Below are positions 7,723 through 16,354 of a DNA stretch of 28,153 bases, piece by piece. The DNA lies in the NCBI GenBank assembly GCA_018971065.1, contig JAGWVC010000050.1, positions 1 through 28,153 of the forward strand, read 5' to 3'. The notes beneath the pieces were generated by a model. That model saw only the letters and a program-made list of their open reading frames with translations. It was not told the DNA's origin and did not search any database. Positions within the stretch are counted from its first letter, which is position 1, and each line of letters begins with the position of its first letter. This DNA is from Sphingomonadales bacterium. Lineage in GTDB: Bacteria; Pseudomonadota; Alphaproteobacteria; Sphingomonadales; Sphingomonadaceae. Position numbers and translations under genes: made by a program.

Positions 7723-9002
7723 CCCTGCGCCGGGTCACCGTTGCCGGCGCAGGGCTGGCGGGCCTGCAGGCCGCGGTCACGCTGGCGCAGGCTGGGGTCG
7801 CCGTCACCGTGTCCGACAGTGCCGCGCGCGCCGGTGGCCGCTGCCGTTCCTATCGCGACGCCATGCTTGGCCTCACCATCGACAACGGCAACCATCTCGT
7901 CCTTTCGGGCAACCGCGCCGTCGCCGCGTTCCGCGAAACGATCGGCGCAGACGAGCCGCTGGCCGGGCCGGATCATGCCGCGTTCGTGTTCATGGACCTT
8001 GCCAGCGGCGAACGCTGGACGGTCACGCTGTCCGACGGTCGCATTCCGTGGTGGCTGTTCAACGGCGGCCGCCGCGTGCCGCACACCTCGCCGCGCGATT
8101 ATGCGCCGCTGCTGAGGCTGCTGAAGGGCGGCCACCGCCGCATCGACGCGCTCATCCCGCCCGAAGGCCCGGTGTGGCATCGCCTGCTGCGCCCTGTTCT
8201 GCTGGCCGCGCTCAACACCGAGCCTGCGGAAGCCAGCGCCGAACTGGCCGCCAACGTGCTGGCCGAATCGGTCATGCTCGGCGGCCGCGCCTCGATCCCG
8301 CGCATCGCCGTGCCCACGCTGGCCGCCGCCTTCATCGATCCGGCGGTGGGCTGGCTGGCGCGTAACGGCGTGCCGCTGGCCACCGGCCGCCGCCTGCGCG
8401 CGCTGGCCACCGATGGCGCCCGCGTCACCGCGCTGGAATGGAGCGACGGCCGCCAGGACATCGCCGCCGACGAGGCCGTGATCCTGGCGGTGCCGCCGTG
8501 GGTCGCGGCCGAACTGGTCCCCGGCCTCACCGTGCCCGATCAGCACCGCGCCATCCTCAATGCCCATTTCGCCATAGCCCCGCCCGCCGGCGCCCCGGCG
8601 ATGCTGGGCCTGCTCAACGCCACCAGCGAATGGGTGTTCACCCATGCCAACCGCGTCTCGGTCACGGTTTCCGCGGCCGACTGGCTGATGGATGCCGATC
8701 GCGAGGATCTGGCCTGGAAAATCTGGCGCGAGGTTGTCCCCGCGCTGGGCTTCGCGCCCGGGCAGGCGGCCGATTTGCCCCCGTGGCAGGTGGTCAAGGA
8801 AAAGCGCGCCACTTTCGCCGCCACCCCCGAACAGGAAGCGCGTCGCCCGCACCCCGCCACCGGCTATGCCAACCTGTTCCTGGCGGGCGACTGGGTGCGC
8901 ACCGGCCTGCCCGCCACCATCGAGGGTTCGCTGCGCGCCGGCGACAATGCCGCCCGCTTGGCGCTGGGACAATCGATGCGCTATGGGGTCGAGCCATGCT
9001 GA
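7719..9002 (+). CDS. hpnE: HpnE, FAD-dependent hydroxysqualene reductase
   Basis: This flavin amine oxidase-type protein has 427 residues. The dinucleotide-binding motif GAGLAG is at residues 10-15 and the FAD-associated GGRCRS at 39-44. Near the C-terminus LFLAGDWVRTG and GSLRAGDNAA match the second FAD-binding segment. HpnE reduces hydroxysqualene to squalene, completing the HpnD-HpnC-HpnE route. It overlaps hpnD by 4 bp and shc by 7 bp. Related desaturases share the fold, but operon position makes HpnE the best call. Confidence 0.93.
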   Translation: MTLRRVTVAGAGLAGLQAAVTLAQAGVAVTVSDSAARAGGRCRSYRDAMLGLTIDNGNHLVLSGNRAVAAFRETIGADEPLAGPDHAAFVFMDLASGERWTVTLSDGRIPWWLFNGGRRVPHTSPRDYAPLLRLLKGGHRRIDALIPPEGPVWHRLLRPVLLAALNTEPAEASAELAANVLAESVMLGGRASIPRIAVPTLAAAFIDPAVGWLARNGVPLATGRRLRALATDGARVTALEWSDGRQDIAADEAVILAVPPWVAAELVPGLTVPDQHRAILNAHFAIAPPAGAPAMLGLLNATSEWVFTHANRVSVTVSAADWLMDADREDLAWKIWREVVPALGFAPGQAADLPPWQVVKEKRATFAATPEQEARRPHPATGYANLFLAGDWVRTGLPATIEGSLRAGDNAARLALGQSMRYGVEPC

Positions 9003-10957
9003 TCGAACAGCCCCTGTCCCGGGCCGAGGCGCCCTTGCGCGATGCCGTCGAAGCCGCGATCGGCCGGGGCACGCAGACCCTGTTCGACGAGCAGCAGGCC
9101 GATGGCCACTGGGTCTACGAGCTGGAGGCCGACGCCACCATTCCCGCCGAATACGTGCTGCTGCGCCACTATCTGGGCGAGCCGGTCGATGCCGGGCTGG
9201 AAGCGAAGATCGGCACTTACCTGCGCCGCCGCCAGAGCATGGTTCACGATGGCTGGCCGCTGTACCACGATGGCGATTTCGACGTTTCCGCCACCATCAA
9301 GGCCTACTTCGCGCTGAAGATGATCGGCGACGACATCGACGCGCCGCACATGGTCCGCGCCCGCGCCGCCATCCACAAGGCCGGCGGGGCCGAGGCCGGC
9401 AACGTCTTCACCCGCATCCAGCTCGCGCTCTATGGCGCCGGGTCATGGCAGGCGGTGCCCACCATCCCGCCCGAACTGATGCTGGCGCCGCGCTGGTTTC
9501 CGGTCCACATCGAGAAAATCAGCTACTGGGCGCGCACCGTCGTCGTGCCGCTGCTGGTGCTGTGCGCGCTCAAGCCGAAGGCCAGGAACCCGCTGGGCAT
9601 CCGCGTCGATGAACTGTTCAGCGGCAGGCCGGTCAAGCTCACCTCGCAGGCCGCGCATGTCCACCACGGCTGGAAGCTGTTCTTCAACGGGCTGGACTTC
9701 GTGCTGCGTCACGGTGATCGCCTGTGGCCACGCTTCCTGCGCAACAAGGCGATCGGCTTGTGCGAATCCTGGGTGACCGAGCGGCTTAATGGCGTCGATG
9801 GTCTCGGCGCGATCTACCCGGCGATGGCCAACAGCGTGATGATGTACGACGTGCTGGGCTATGCGCCGGACCATCCCGCCCGCGCCATCGCGCGCGAATC
9901 GGTCGAACGCCTGCTGGTCGTCAAGGATGACGAGGCCTATTGCCAGCCCTGCGTCTCGCCGGTCTGGGACACCGCGCTGGCCGCGCACGCCATGCTGGAA
10001 GTCGGCACGCCCGAGGCGGTGGAGCGCGCCAACCGGGCGCTGGACTGGCTGAAGCCGCGCCAGGTGCTGGACGTGGTGGGCGACTGGGCCGACCAGCGCC
10101 CGAACGTGCGCCCCGGCGGCTGGGCATTCCAGTACAACAACGGTCACTACCCCGATCTCGACGATACCGCCGTCGTCGTCATGGCGATGGACCGCGCCAT
10201 CGGCACGCGCGGCGATGCCGATCATGCGGCGATCGCCCGCGCCACCGAATGGGTCGAAGGCCTGCAAAGCCACGATGGCGGCTGGGGCGCGTTCGATGCC
10301 GACAACGACAAGGAATACCTGAACAATCTGCCGTTCGCCGATCACGGCGCGCTGCTCGATCCGCCCACTGCCGACGTCTCGGCGCGCTGCGTGTCGATGC
10401 TGGCGCAACTGGGTGAATCCGTGGACAGCCCGCGCATGAAGACGGCGCTGGCCTGGCTGGAAAAGGAGCAGGAGGCCGAAGGCTCGTGGTTCGGGCGCTG
10501 GGGCGTCAACTATGTCTATGGCACATGGTCGGTGCTGTGTGCGCTGGGCCGCGCCGGGATCGACAGTTCCAACCCGATGGTGGCCCGCGCCGTGGACTGG
10601 CTCAAGACCATCCAGAACCCCGACGGCGGCTGGGGCGAATCGTGCGATTCCTACGCGCTCGATCGCAAGCGGCACGAGGATTTCCGCTCCACCGCCAGCC
10701 AGACCGCCTGGGCGCTGCTGGGGCTGATGGCGGTGGGCGAGACCCATTCCCCCGCCGTCGAACGCGGCGTTGCGTGGCTGTTGCAGCATCAGGCGCAGGA
10801 CGGGCTGTGGGGACAGGAAGTCTACACCGGCGGCGGCTTTCCGCGCGTGTTCTACCTGCGCTATCATGGCTATCCGCGCTACTTCCCGGTCTGGGCGCTG
10901 GCGCGTTACCGCAACCTCGTGACGTCGAACGCCGATCGCCCGCTATGGGGCATGTAA
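8996..10957 (+). CDS. shc: squalene-hopene cyclase (HpnF)
   Basis: This protein has 653 residues, normal for the family. It cyclises squalene to hopene (diploptene) and hopanol at the inner membrane. The protonating motif DLDDTA is at 387-392, with Asp389 at the catalytic position. Several QW repeats are visible, for example around the segments GGWGAFDADN, GSWFGRWGVNYVYGTW and DGGWGESCDSY. I chose the ATG at 8996, which overlaps the end of hpnE by 7 bp and gives a normal N-terminus; the frame is open much further upstream but only inside hpnE. hpnG follows after 7 bp. It is the only cyclase gene in the window. Confidence 0.97.
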   Translation: MLIEQPLSRAEAPLRDAVEAAIGRGTQTLFDEQQADGHWVYELEADATIPAEYVLLRHYLGEPVDAGLEAKIGTYLRRRQSMVHDGWPLYHDGDFDVSATIKAYFALKMIGDDIDAPHMVRARAAIHKAGGAEAGNVFTRIQLALYGAGSWQAVPTIPPELMLAPRWFPVHIEKISYWARTVVVPLLVLCALKPKARNPLGIRVDELFSGRPVKLTSQAAHVHHGWKLFFNGLDFVLRHGDRLWPRFLRNKAIGLCESWVTERLNGVDGLGAIYPAMANSVMMYDVLGYAPDHPARAIARESVERLLVVKDDEAYCQPCVSPVWDTALAAHAMLEVGTPEAVERANRALDWLKPRQVLDVVGDWADQRPNVRPGGWAFQYNNGHYPDLDDTAVVVMAMDRAIGTRGDADHAAIARATEWVEGLQSHDGGWGAFDADNDKEYLNNLPFADHGALLDPPTADVSARCVSMLAQLGESVDSPRMKTALAWLEKEQEAEGSWFGRWGVNYVYGTWSVLCALGRAGIDSSNPMVARAVDWLKTIQNPDGGWGESCDSYALDRKRHEDFRSTASQTAWALLGLMAVGETHSPAVERGVAWLLQHQAQDGLWGQEVYTGGGFPRVFYLRYHGYPRYFPVWALARYRNLVTSNADRPLWGM

Positions 10958-10964
10958 CCGCACG

Positions 10965-11630
10965 ATGAGCGCCCCTAAACCGTTGCTTGTCGTCACCGGC
11001 ACCAAACGCGAAGCACAAACCATTGCCGGGCCCGGGGTGCTCACCGTCGCCGGCGGCGGCAATCGCGCGCGGCTGATGGAGGCGCTTGATCGCCTTGCCC
11101 CGCAATCCTGCGGCGTGCTCAGCTATGGCATGGCCGGCGCGCTCTCGCCCGATCTGCGCCTGGGCGAATGGATTGTCGGCACCGGCGTCACCGGCGAATG
11201 GCAGGGCGATTGCGACGGCGCCTTCGGCATCGCGCTGGCGCAGCGGCTCAGGACCGGGCGTCGCCTGCCCCCGCAAGGTCTGGTCCACGCATCCGACGCG
11301 CTCATCGCCACCGCCGATGAAAAGGCCGAACTCCACGCCATGACCGGCGCCATCGCCGCCGACATGGAATCGCACCTTGCCGGCGAAGCCGCCGCGCGCC
11401 ACGGCTTGCGCTTCGCGGTGCTGCGCTGCATCTCGGACGAGGCCGCCGCCTGCCTGCCCCCCGCCGTCGCCGTCGCCATGAAGCCGGGCGGCGGGCTCGC
11501 GCCGGGCGCCATCGTGTGGTCGCTGCTCACGCGTCCCGGCCAGATTCCGGCGCTGGTCCGCACCACGCGCAAATTCAACCGCGCGTTTACCGTGCTTGCC
11601 GCCGGTGGCCCCCGCGTCCTGCACAACTGA
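10965..11630 (+). CDS. hpnG: HpnG, adenosylhopane nucleosidase/phosphorylase-like
   Basis: This nucleoside phosphorylase-fold protein has 221 residues. It shows a Gly-rich start (VVTGTKREA), LSYGMAGAL at 52-60, and the ribose-binding DMES at 133-136. SDEA at 157-160 has Asp158 at the place of the catalytic Asp of MTA/SAH nucleosidases. HpnG removes adenine from adenosylhopane, leading to ribosylhopane and then bacteriohopanetetrol. It starts 7 bp after shc and ends the rightward arm. HpnH, the radical SAM enzyme that makes adenosylhopane, is normally adjacent but is not here. Next comes a palindrome and then an unrelated protease. Confidence 0.9.
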   Translation: MSAPKPLLVVTGTKREAQTIAGPGVLTVAGGGNRARLMEALDRLAPQSCGVLSYGMAGALSPDLRLGEWIVGTGVTGEWQGDCDGAFGIALAQRLRTGRRLPPQGLVHASDALIATADEKAELHAMTGAIAADMESHLAGEAAARHGLRFAVLRCISDEAAACLPPAVAVAMKPGGGLAPGAIVWSLLTRPGQIPALVRTTRKFNRAFTVLAAGGPRVLHN

Positions 11631-11640
11631 CAGCGATTTC

Positions 11641-11684
11641 GCATTTTCCGAGTCGTCAGGTGATTCCACCTGACTGGAAAATGC
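11641..11684. repeat. imperfect palindrome with GCTCTA tail downstream of hpnG
   Basis: The outer arms GCATTTTCC (11641-11649) and GGAAAATGC (11676-11684) pair perfectly. The inner arms GTCAGGTG (11655-11662) and CACCTGAC (11667-11674) also pair perfectly around ATTC. A 5-base bulge is on the left and a 1-base bulge on the right. ATGCTCTA closes the element. It lies 10 bp after the hpnG stop, so it may act as a transcription end or as a dispersed repeat unit. There is no T-tract. Its shape and tail resemble intergenic palindromes I recall from alphaproteobacteria. Confidence 0.75.
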
Positions 11685-11730
11685 TCTAGCCTCGTACCGG
11701 ACCGCTCAACGCGGCGGACAGGGTGACACG

Positions 11731-14064
11731 ATGCCGACCAAACCCCACGCCTGGCTCTGGTGGAGCCTGCCCACCCTGACTCCGCTGGCGCTGCTGGCCG
11801 CATGCGGCGGGGGCGGGGGCGGCGTCTCGAATCCCACGCCCGTGGCTACGCCGACACCCACGCCCACCGCAACCCCCACACCAACCGCAACATCCACCCC
11901 CGCCGCCGTCTTCCAGACCAGCGAGTACAACCGCAGCGACGGTGCGCCCTATCACGGCGCCATCACCGCCTGGCAGCAGGGCGCTACCGGCGCGGGCGTC
12001 ACCATCGGCATCGTCGATTCGGGGATCGACACCGCCAATCCCGAATTCGCCGGGCGCATCTCGTCGGCATCGGCCGATGTCGTTGCCGGCCAGTCGCGCG
12101 GGCTGGTCAATCCGGATAGCGACCACGGCACCGATGTCGCGCTGGTTGCCGCTGCCGCACGCAACAATTCCGGGGTGCTGGGCATTGCCTGGAACGCCAC
12201 GATCATGATGGCCCGCGCCGACGATGCCGGTTCCTGCACCACCAAATGCAACTTCGACGACGTCTCGATCGCCGCCGGGGTCGATCGGGCGGTCGCCAAC
12301 GGGGCCAAGGTGATCAACCTGTCGCTCGGCGGCGATCCCGCCAGCCAGACCATGCTCTCGGCGATCACCCGCGCTGCCAATGCCGGCGTCGTGGTCGTGG
12401 TTTCCGCCGGCAACGACGCCACCGCCCAGGTCGATCCGTTCGCCGCCTCTTTGCGCGCGGCGGGCAACGGCAACGTCATCATCGCCGGTTCGGTGGACAA
12501 CACCGGCGCGATCTCCAGCTTCTCGGACAAGGCGGGGACCGAGCAGCAATGGTACCTTGCCGCGCTGGGCGAGAAGATCTGCTGCACCTACCAGAACGGC
12601 GTCATCAAGCAGACCGTCACGAACGGCCAGACCTTTGTCGAGGTGTTCTCGGGCACCAGTTTCGCCGCCCCGCAGATTGCCGGGGCGGTGGCGCTGATCC
12701 GCCAGGCCTTCCCGACGATGACCGCCACGCAAGTCGTGGACCTGCTGCTGCGCACCGCCCGCGATGCCGGCACCGCCGGCACCGATGCCACTTATGGACG
12801 CGGCATCCTCGACATCACCGCCGCCTTCCAGCCGCAGGGCGCCGCCAGCCTGGCCGGCACCACCACACAGGTTTCGCTGGCGACGGTGGCGTCCTCCACC
12901 TCCGTGGCGATGGGCGATGCCGCCGCGAACGCCTCGGTGCCGGCGGTGCTGCTCGACATGTACGGCCGCGCCTTCCATACCGATCTCGCCGCCGGCCTGC
13001 GCCCGGCAATGCCGGCGCTGCGGCTGGCCCCTGCGCTCGCTGCCGCCACGGCCAGCACCAGCGCCGGCAACGATCGCGTCAGCCTGGCGTTCTCGGTCGA
13101 TGCGCAAGCGCGTTTTGCCGGGCAGCGCTGGTCAGGCCCGCTGCGTCTCTCGGGGGAACAAGACACTGCCGCCCGCGCGCTTGCCGCCCGGATGGTCGCG
13201 GCGCTCTCGCCGGCCACCCGGCTCGGCTTCGCTTATGCGCAAGGGGCGGACGGGCTGGCCGCCGATCTTCAGGGCCAGTCACGTCCCGCATTCCTGATCG
13301 CCCCCGATCCGCTGGCCGAAACCGGATTCCAGCGCCGCCCCGGCATGGCCTTCGCGGTTCGCCACCAGCTCGGCGCATGGGGCCTGACAGCCGCCGCCGA
13401 AAGCGCCCGCGCGCTCGATGCCGCGCCCCTGCCGGGCCAGCCGTTGCGTCCCGAATCACCGGCTGCCGCCAACCGTTTCGGCGTGGCGCTGGACCGGCGT
13501 TCCGGCGCGCTTGACACCATGCTCGGCCTGTCGCTGCTGGCAGAGGATCGCACCGTGCTGGGTGCCCGGTTCAATCCGGTGTTCGGCCTGTCGGGCGCGC
13601 GCACGCTGCTGCTCGATGCCACGCTGGGCTGGCAACCGGCGCCGCACTGGCACCTGTCCGCCGCCTGGCGCCAGGGCTGGACCGCCATCCACGGTGGCGG
13701 ACTGGTGATGCCGAATGCGCGTCTTGCCAGCAATGCCTGGGCGTTCGATGCCATCCACAGCGGACTGTTCACGCCGCAATCGACCTTGGCGCTGCGCGTG
13801 GCCCAACCCTTGCGCATCACCTCCGGCGCGCTGGCGATCGATGTCCCGGTGGCGTGGGACTATGCCAGTGGTACCGCCAGCGACGGCCTCGCCACCATCG
13901 GCCTGGCCCCGCGCGGGCGTGAGGTCGATGGCGAGATCGCGCTGGCCGCCCCGCTCGGCGCCGGCCGCGTCAACGCCAGCCTGTTCTGGCGCCACGACCC
14001 CGGAAACCGCGCCGACCTGCCCGACGATCACGGGCTGGGCGTGGCGTGGAAAGCGGGATTCTGA
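11731..14064 (+). CDS. subtilisin-like (S8) protease, predicted lipoprotein with C-terminal beta-barrel-like domain
   Basis: The protein has 777 residues. A signal peptide ends in a lipobox at 22-25 (LAAC, Cys25), followed by a Gly run and a Thr/Pro-rich linker to about residue 57. The peptidase domain has the triad Asp96 (IVDSGID), His132 (DHGTD) and Ser310 (SGTSFAAP), with the oxyanion Asn at 228 (SAGND). The usual HGTH reads HGTD, but the catalytic His is kept. From about residue 390 the sequence is Ala/Gly/Leu-rich with alternating patterns and ends in Phe, like an autotransporter barrel. This layout recalls NalP-type lipoprotein autotransporters, so it probably acts at the outer membrane or cell surface. 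An AGGGTGA site lies about 6 bases before the ATG. The substrate is unknown and hopanoid relevance is not shown. Confidence 0.85.
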   Translation: MPTKPHAWLWWSLPTLTPLALLAACGGGGGGVSNPTPVATPTPTPTATPTPTATSTPAAVFQTSEYNRSDGAPYHGAITAWQQGATGAGVTIGIVDSGIDTANPEFAGRISSASADVVAGQSRGLVNPDSDHGTDVALVAAAARNNSGVLGIAWNATIMMARADDAGSCTTKCNFDDVSIAAGVDRAVANGAKVINLSLGGDPASQTMLSAITRAANAGVVVVVSAGNDATAQVDPFAASLRAAGNGNVIIAGSVDNTGAISSFSDKAGTEQQWYLAALGEKICCTYQNGVIKQTVTNGQTFVEVFSGTSFAAPQIAGAVALIRQAFPTMTATQVVDLLLRTARDAGTAGTDATYGRGILDITAAFQPQGAASLAGTTTQVSLATVASSTSVAMGDAAANASVPAVLLDMYGRAFHTDLAAGLRPAMPALRLAPALAAATASTSAGNDRVSLAFSVDAQARFAGQRWSGPLRLSGEQDTAARALAARMVAALSPATRLGFAYAQGADGLAADLQGQSRPAFLIAPDPLAETGFQRRPGMAFAVRHQLGAWGLTAAAESARALDAAPLPGQPLRPESPAAANRFGVALDRRSGALDTMLGLSLLAEDRTVLGARFNPVFGLSGARTLLLDATLGWQPAPHWHLSAAWRQGWTAIHGGGLVMPNARLASNAWAFDAIHSGLFTPQSTLALRVAQPLRITSGALAIDVPVAWDYASGTASDGLATIGLAPRGREVDGEIALAAPLGAGRVNASLFWRHDPGNRADLPDDHGLGVAWKAGF

Positions 14065-14070
14065 CGGATT

Positions 14071-14784
14071 CTAGCCAGCTGCGATCGCCCTTGCCGCGCT
14101 GTCCACCGCCGGCAGCATCGCCGCCAGTTCGGTGGCCACGTGCGACACCACCACCGCCAGCACCGCAATCCAGGTGGCTTGATGCACGGCGCCCAGTTCG
14201 CGCCGGTCATGGCGCACGATCAGGCCGACGACGCCAAGCTGGATCGCCATAGCCAGCCACTGCCCCCACGGCCCCAGCAACGGCATCGGCAACAGCCGCC
14301 CCAGCGCGGGTTCCATCAACAGGATCGTCGCCCCCAGCAGCAGCCGCGAATGCCAGTCCGTCTGCCGCCGGCAGGCAATGGCGAACGCCACCATCCCGGC
14401 GAACATCGTCGTCTCGATCGTCACCAGTGCCAGGAAGAAGGCGGGCGTGAAGAACGGCGGCACCAAGTTCACGCGCAGCGCCGTCGTCACCGCCATGATC
14501 GCCAGCACCCAGATCACCGGCACCAGCGCCGCGCTGCTCCAGCCCAGCCGCCGGTGCAGCGCCAGGCTGCCGGTGTCGGCCAGCGTCGATTGCACCACCA
14601 GCAGCCCCAGCCAGCAGGTCATCGCGGCGCCGTGCAGGTGGAACCACACCGGAACGGTGCGATAGTCCACGAACCCGCGCGCCGCGAATTGCAGGAATCC
14701 GAACAGGATGAACAGCGAAAGCCGGAGCGCCATCCTGCGAAAGAAAGTGTGCCGGCCCGATTCCACCGAAGCGAGTGTAGCCAT
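14071..14784 (-). CDS. multi-pass membrane protein of unknown function
   Basis: The protein has 237 residues with about six or seven hydrophobic segments across nearly its whole length. Conserved-looking His residues lie near segment ends (FHLHGA, LHRRLGW, WHSRLLLGA, RHDRRELGAVH), which could bind haem or a metal, but no family motif proves this. I do not recognise a named function. A strong GGGGGAAG ribosome site precedes the ATG. It ends 6 bp from the end of the convergent S8 protease gene, so the two are separate transcripts. It is probably transcribed alone, since the next leftward gene starts 157 bp away. Confidence 0.75.
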   Translation of the reverse strand: MATLASVESGRHTFFRRMALRLSLFILFGFLQFAARGFVDYRTVPVWFHLHGAAMTCWLGLLVVQSTLADTGSLALHRRLGWSSAALVPVIWVLAIMAVTTALRVNLVPPFFTPAFFLALVTIETTMFAGMVAFAIACRRQTDWHSRLLLGATILLMEPALGRLLPMPLLGPWGQWLAMAIQLGVVGLIVRHDRRELGAVHQATWIAVLAVVVSHVATELAAMLPAVDSAARAIAAG

Positions 14785-14941
14785 GATCTTCCCCCTTGCG
14801 CCGGACCGAATGCGGTTCCGGCATGACGCGCCGACCGTTGCCAGCGCGCGTTCATAAGAGGCGACCCGCCCGCAATCGTATCAGATGGAAAATCCGCTGG
14901 CGACAGGTGGCCGCCGCGCCGCAATCCATTGCGATGAAATT
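14785..14941. other. leader gap with small stem-loop
   Basis: This gap lies between the membrane protein start and the metallo-beta-lactamase gene end. A stem-loop at 14800-14822 has perfect outer arms GCCGGA and TCCGGC and inner CCG/CGG pairs with one bulged T. On the minus strand it sits just upstream of the ribosome site of the membrane gene, so it could be a leader hairpin, or an end signal for nothing visible here. No other structure was seen. Confidence 0.4.
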
Positions 14942-15823
14942 TCAGGCCGGCTCGCCGGTCGCCCGCCAGGTTTCCCCGTCCACGGCGGCGATGCCGCGCC
15001 GCTCCAGGTCGATCAGGTGCGCCAGCACGCTGCGTCCGGCCGCCGGCCACAATTGCTCGGCCACGCCCTTGTACATCCGTGGCACCATCGCCGAAATCGG
15101 CTGCGCGGCCTCGGCCAGCAGGTTCAGGATCTGCCGTTCGCGCTGGCGCCGGTGGCCGATCATGCCGCGCACCAGTTGCCGGGGCTTGTCCACCTGCGGC
15201 CCGTGCGCCGGATAGAACACGCTGTCGTCGCGGTCATGCAGCTTCGCCAGGCTGGCCATATAGTCGGCCATGTCGCCGTCGGGCGGGGTGATGACGCTGG
15301 TGGACCAGCCCATCACATGATCGCCGGTGAACAGCGCGCCGCTGCCTTCCAGCGCATAGCACAAGTGGTTCGACGTATGCCCTGGCGTCGCCACCGCGGT
15401 CAGCGTCCAGCCCGGTCCGGCGATCGTCTCGCCGTCGCCAAGCACCCGGTCGGGGCGATAGGTCGTATCGAACGCGGCGTCGGAGCGCGGGCCGTGGTCG
15501 TCCAGCACCAGCGGCGCGCAGCCGATCACCGGCGCCCCGGTCAGCGCGGCCAGTTCGGCGGCGGCGGGCGAATGGTCGCGATGGGTGTGCGTGCAGGCGA
15601 TCGCCACCACCGGCCGGCCGCCGATCGCGGCCAGCAGCGCGCGCAAGTGGTCGGCCTCGTCCGGGCCGGGATCAATCACCGCCACGCCGGCATCGTTGCC
15701 GACCAGATAGCTCTGGGTGCCGGTGAAGGTGAACGCGCTGGGGTTGGCGGCCAGAACCCGCCAGACCTGCGGTTCAAGCTGCTCGGCCGTGCCCACCGGC
15801 CACGGGCGTGAGGGGAATTCCAT
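14942..15823 (-). CDS. metallo-beta-lactamase-fold hydrolase (LACTB2-like)
   Basis: The protein has 293 residues. The zinc motif HTHRDH is at 79-84, followed by TPGHT, TGDH and a later PAHG, which together give the usual two-metal site. The order and the C-terminal helical part (from about residue 215) resemble LACTB2-like and glyoxalase-II-like hydrolases. Substrates of such proteins range from thioesters to RNA, so no substrate is assigned. The gene follows rcdA by 60 bp on the same strand and could share its transcript. The ribosome site is weak. Confidence 0.85.
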   Translation of the reverse strand: MEFPSRPWPVGTAEQLEPQVWRVLAANPSAFTFTGTQSYLVGNDAGVAVIDPGPDEADHLRALLAAIGGRPVVAIACTHTHRDHSPAAAELAALTGAPVIGCAPLVLDDHGPRSDAAFDTTYRPDRVLGDGETIAGPGWTLTAVATPGHTSNHLCYALEGSGALFTGDHVMGWSTSVITPPDGDMADYMASLAKLHDRDDSVFYPAHGPQVDKPRQLVRGMIGHRRQRERQILNLLAEAAQPISAMVPRMYKGVAEQLWPAAGRSVLAHLIDLERRGIAAVDGETWRATGEPA

Positions 15824-15883
15824 GCGAAGGCTATGGAACCTTGCGCGGCCGCTGTCGAGGTGCCGCGCGCGGACGGACGGCGT

Positions 15884-16354
15884 TCAGGCCGCGTGAATGC
15901 CGCTCGGCCCGATCCGGTCGCGCAGGCGGGCGATGGCGCTCGGCTGGCTCATGTCGCGCTCACGGAAGCCCCGGTCGATCCGCAGCAGGCGCGCATAGAA
16001 GCTTTCGGTGGTCAGGATCAGGTCGCAGACCGGGTCGGCGATCAGGGCCATCCGCTCGGGGTCGGATGCCGGAAAGTCGGGGGAAAGCCGGCCGTGGCGC
16101 CGCAACTGGAATTCGGAAAGCTCACCCGCCAGGAAGGCGCGATGGTTCAGCAGCCAGGCGATGGCGTGCATCATCCGCGTCGTTGTGCGCAGCGCCTCGC
16201 AGGAAAGCGCCACGCGCGCCGCATCCTCCTCGCCGGACGCGTTGTCGATCCGGCCGGAAAGATCGAAGGCCGCGCGCACTTCGTCCGACAGGACAAGCGC
16301 CTCGCAGTACAGCCCTTCGATGATCCGGGGGTTGATGGTTGCTGGTGTGGACAT
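15884..16354 (-). CDS. rcdA: RcdA-like protein (DUF1465), cell-cycle proteolysis adaptor
   Basis: The protein has 156 residues, is mostly helical, and starts with the family-typical IIEGLYCEALVLSDEVRAAF segment at about residues 11-30. A second typical segment, TRMMHAIAWLLNHRAFLAGE, lies in the middle. DUF1465 includes Caulobacter RcdA, an adaptor that helps ClpXP degrade CtrA and other regulators at the cell pole. The length is close to that of RcdA (about 170). The ribosome site GAGGAA lies a few bases before the ATG. The family is well supported; an adaptor role in this organism is inferred. Confidence 0.82.
   Translation of the reverse strand: MSTPATINPRIIEGLYCEALVLSDEVRAAFDLSGRIDNASGEEDAARVALSCEALRTTTRMMHAIAWLLNHRAFLAGELSEFQLRRHGRLSPDFPASDPERMALIADPVCDLILTTESFYARLLRIDRGFRERDMSQPSAIARLRDRIGPSGIHAA

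Noticed and set aside
8438..8995. Upstream extension of shc into hpnE
   Set aside because: The added 186 residues are Arg/Pro-rich shadow sequence and the ATG at 8996 gives a normal N-terminus.
11641..11684. Classic rho-independent terminator after hpnG
   Set aside because: Arms pair well but there is no T-tract, so I list it as a palindromic repeat.
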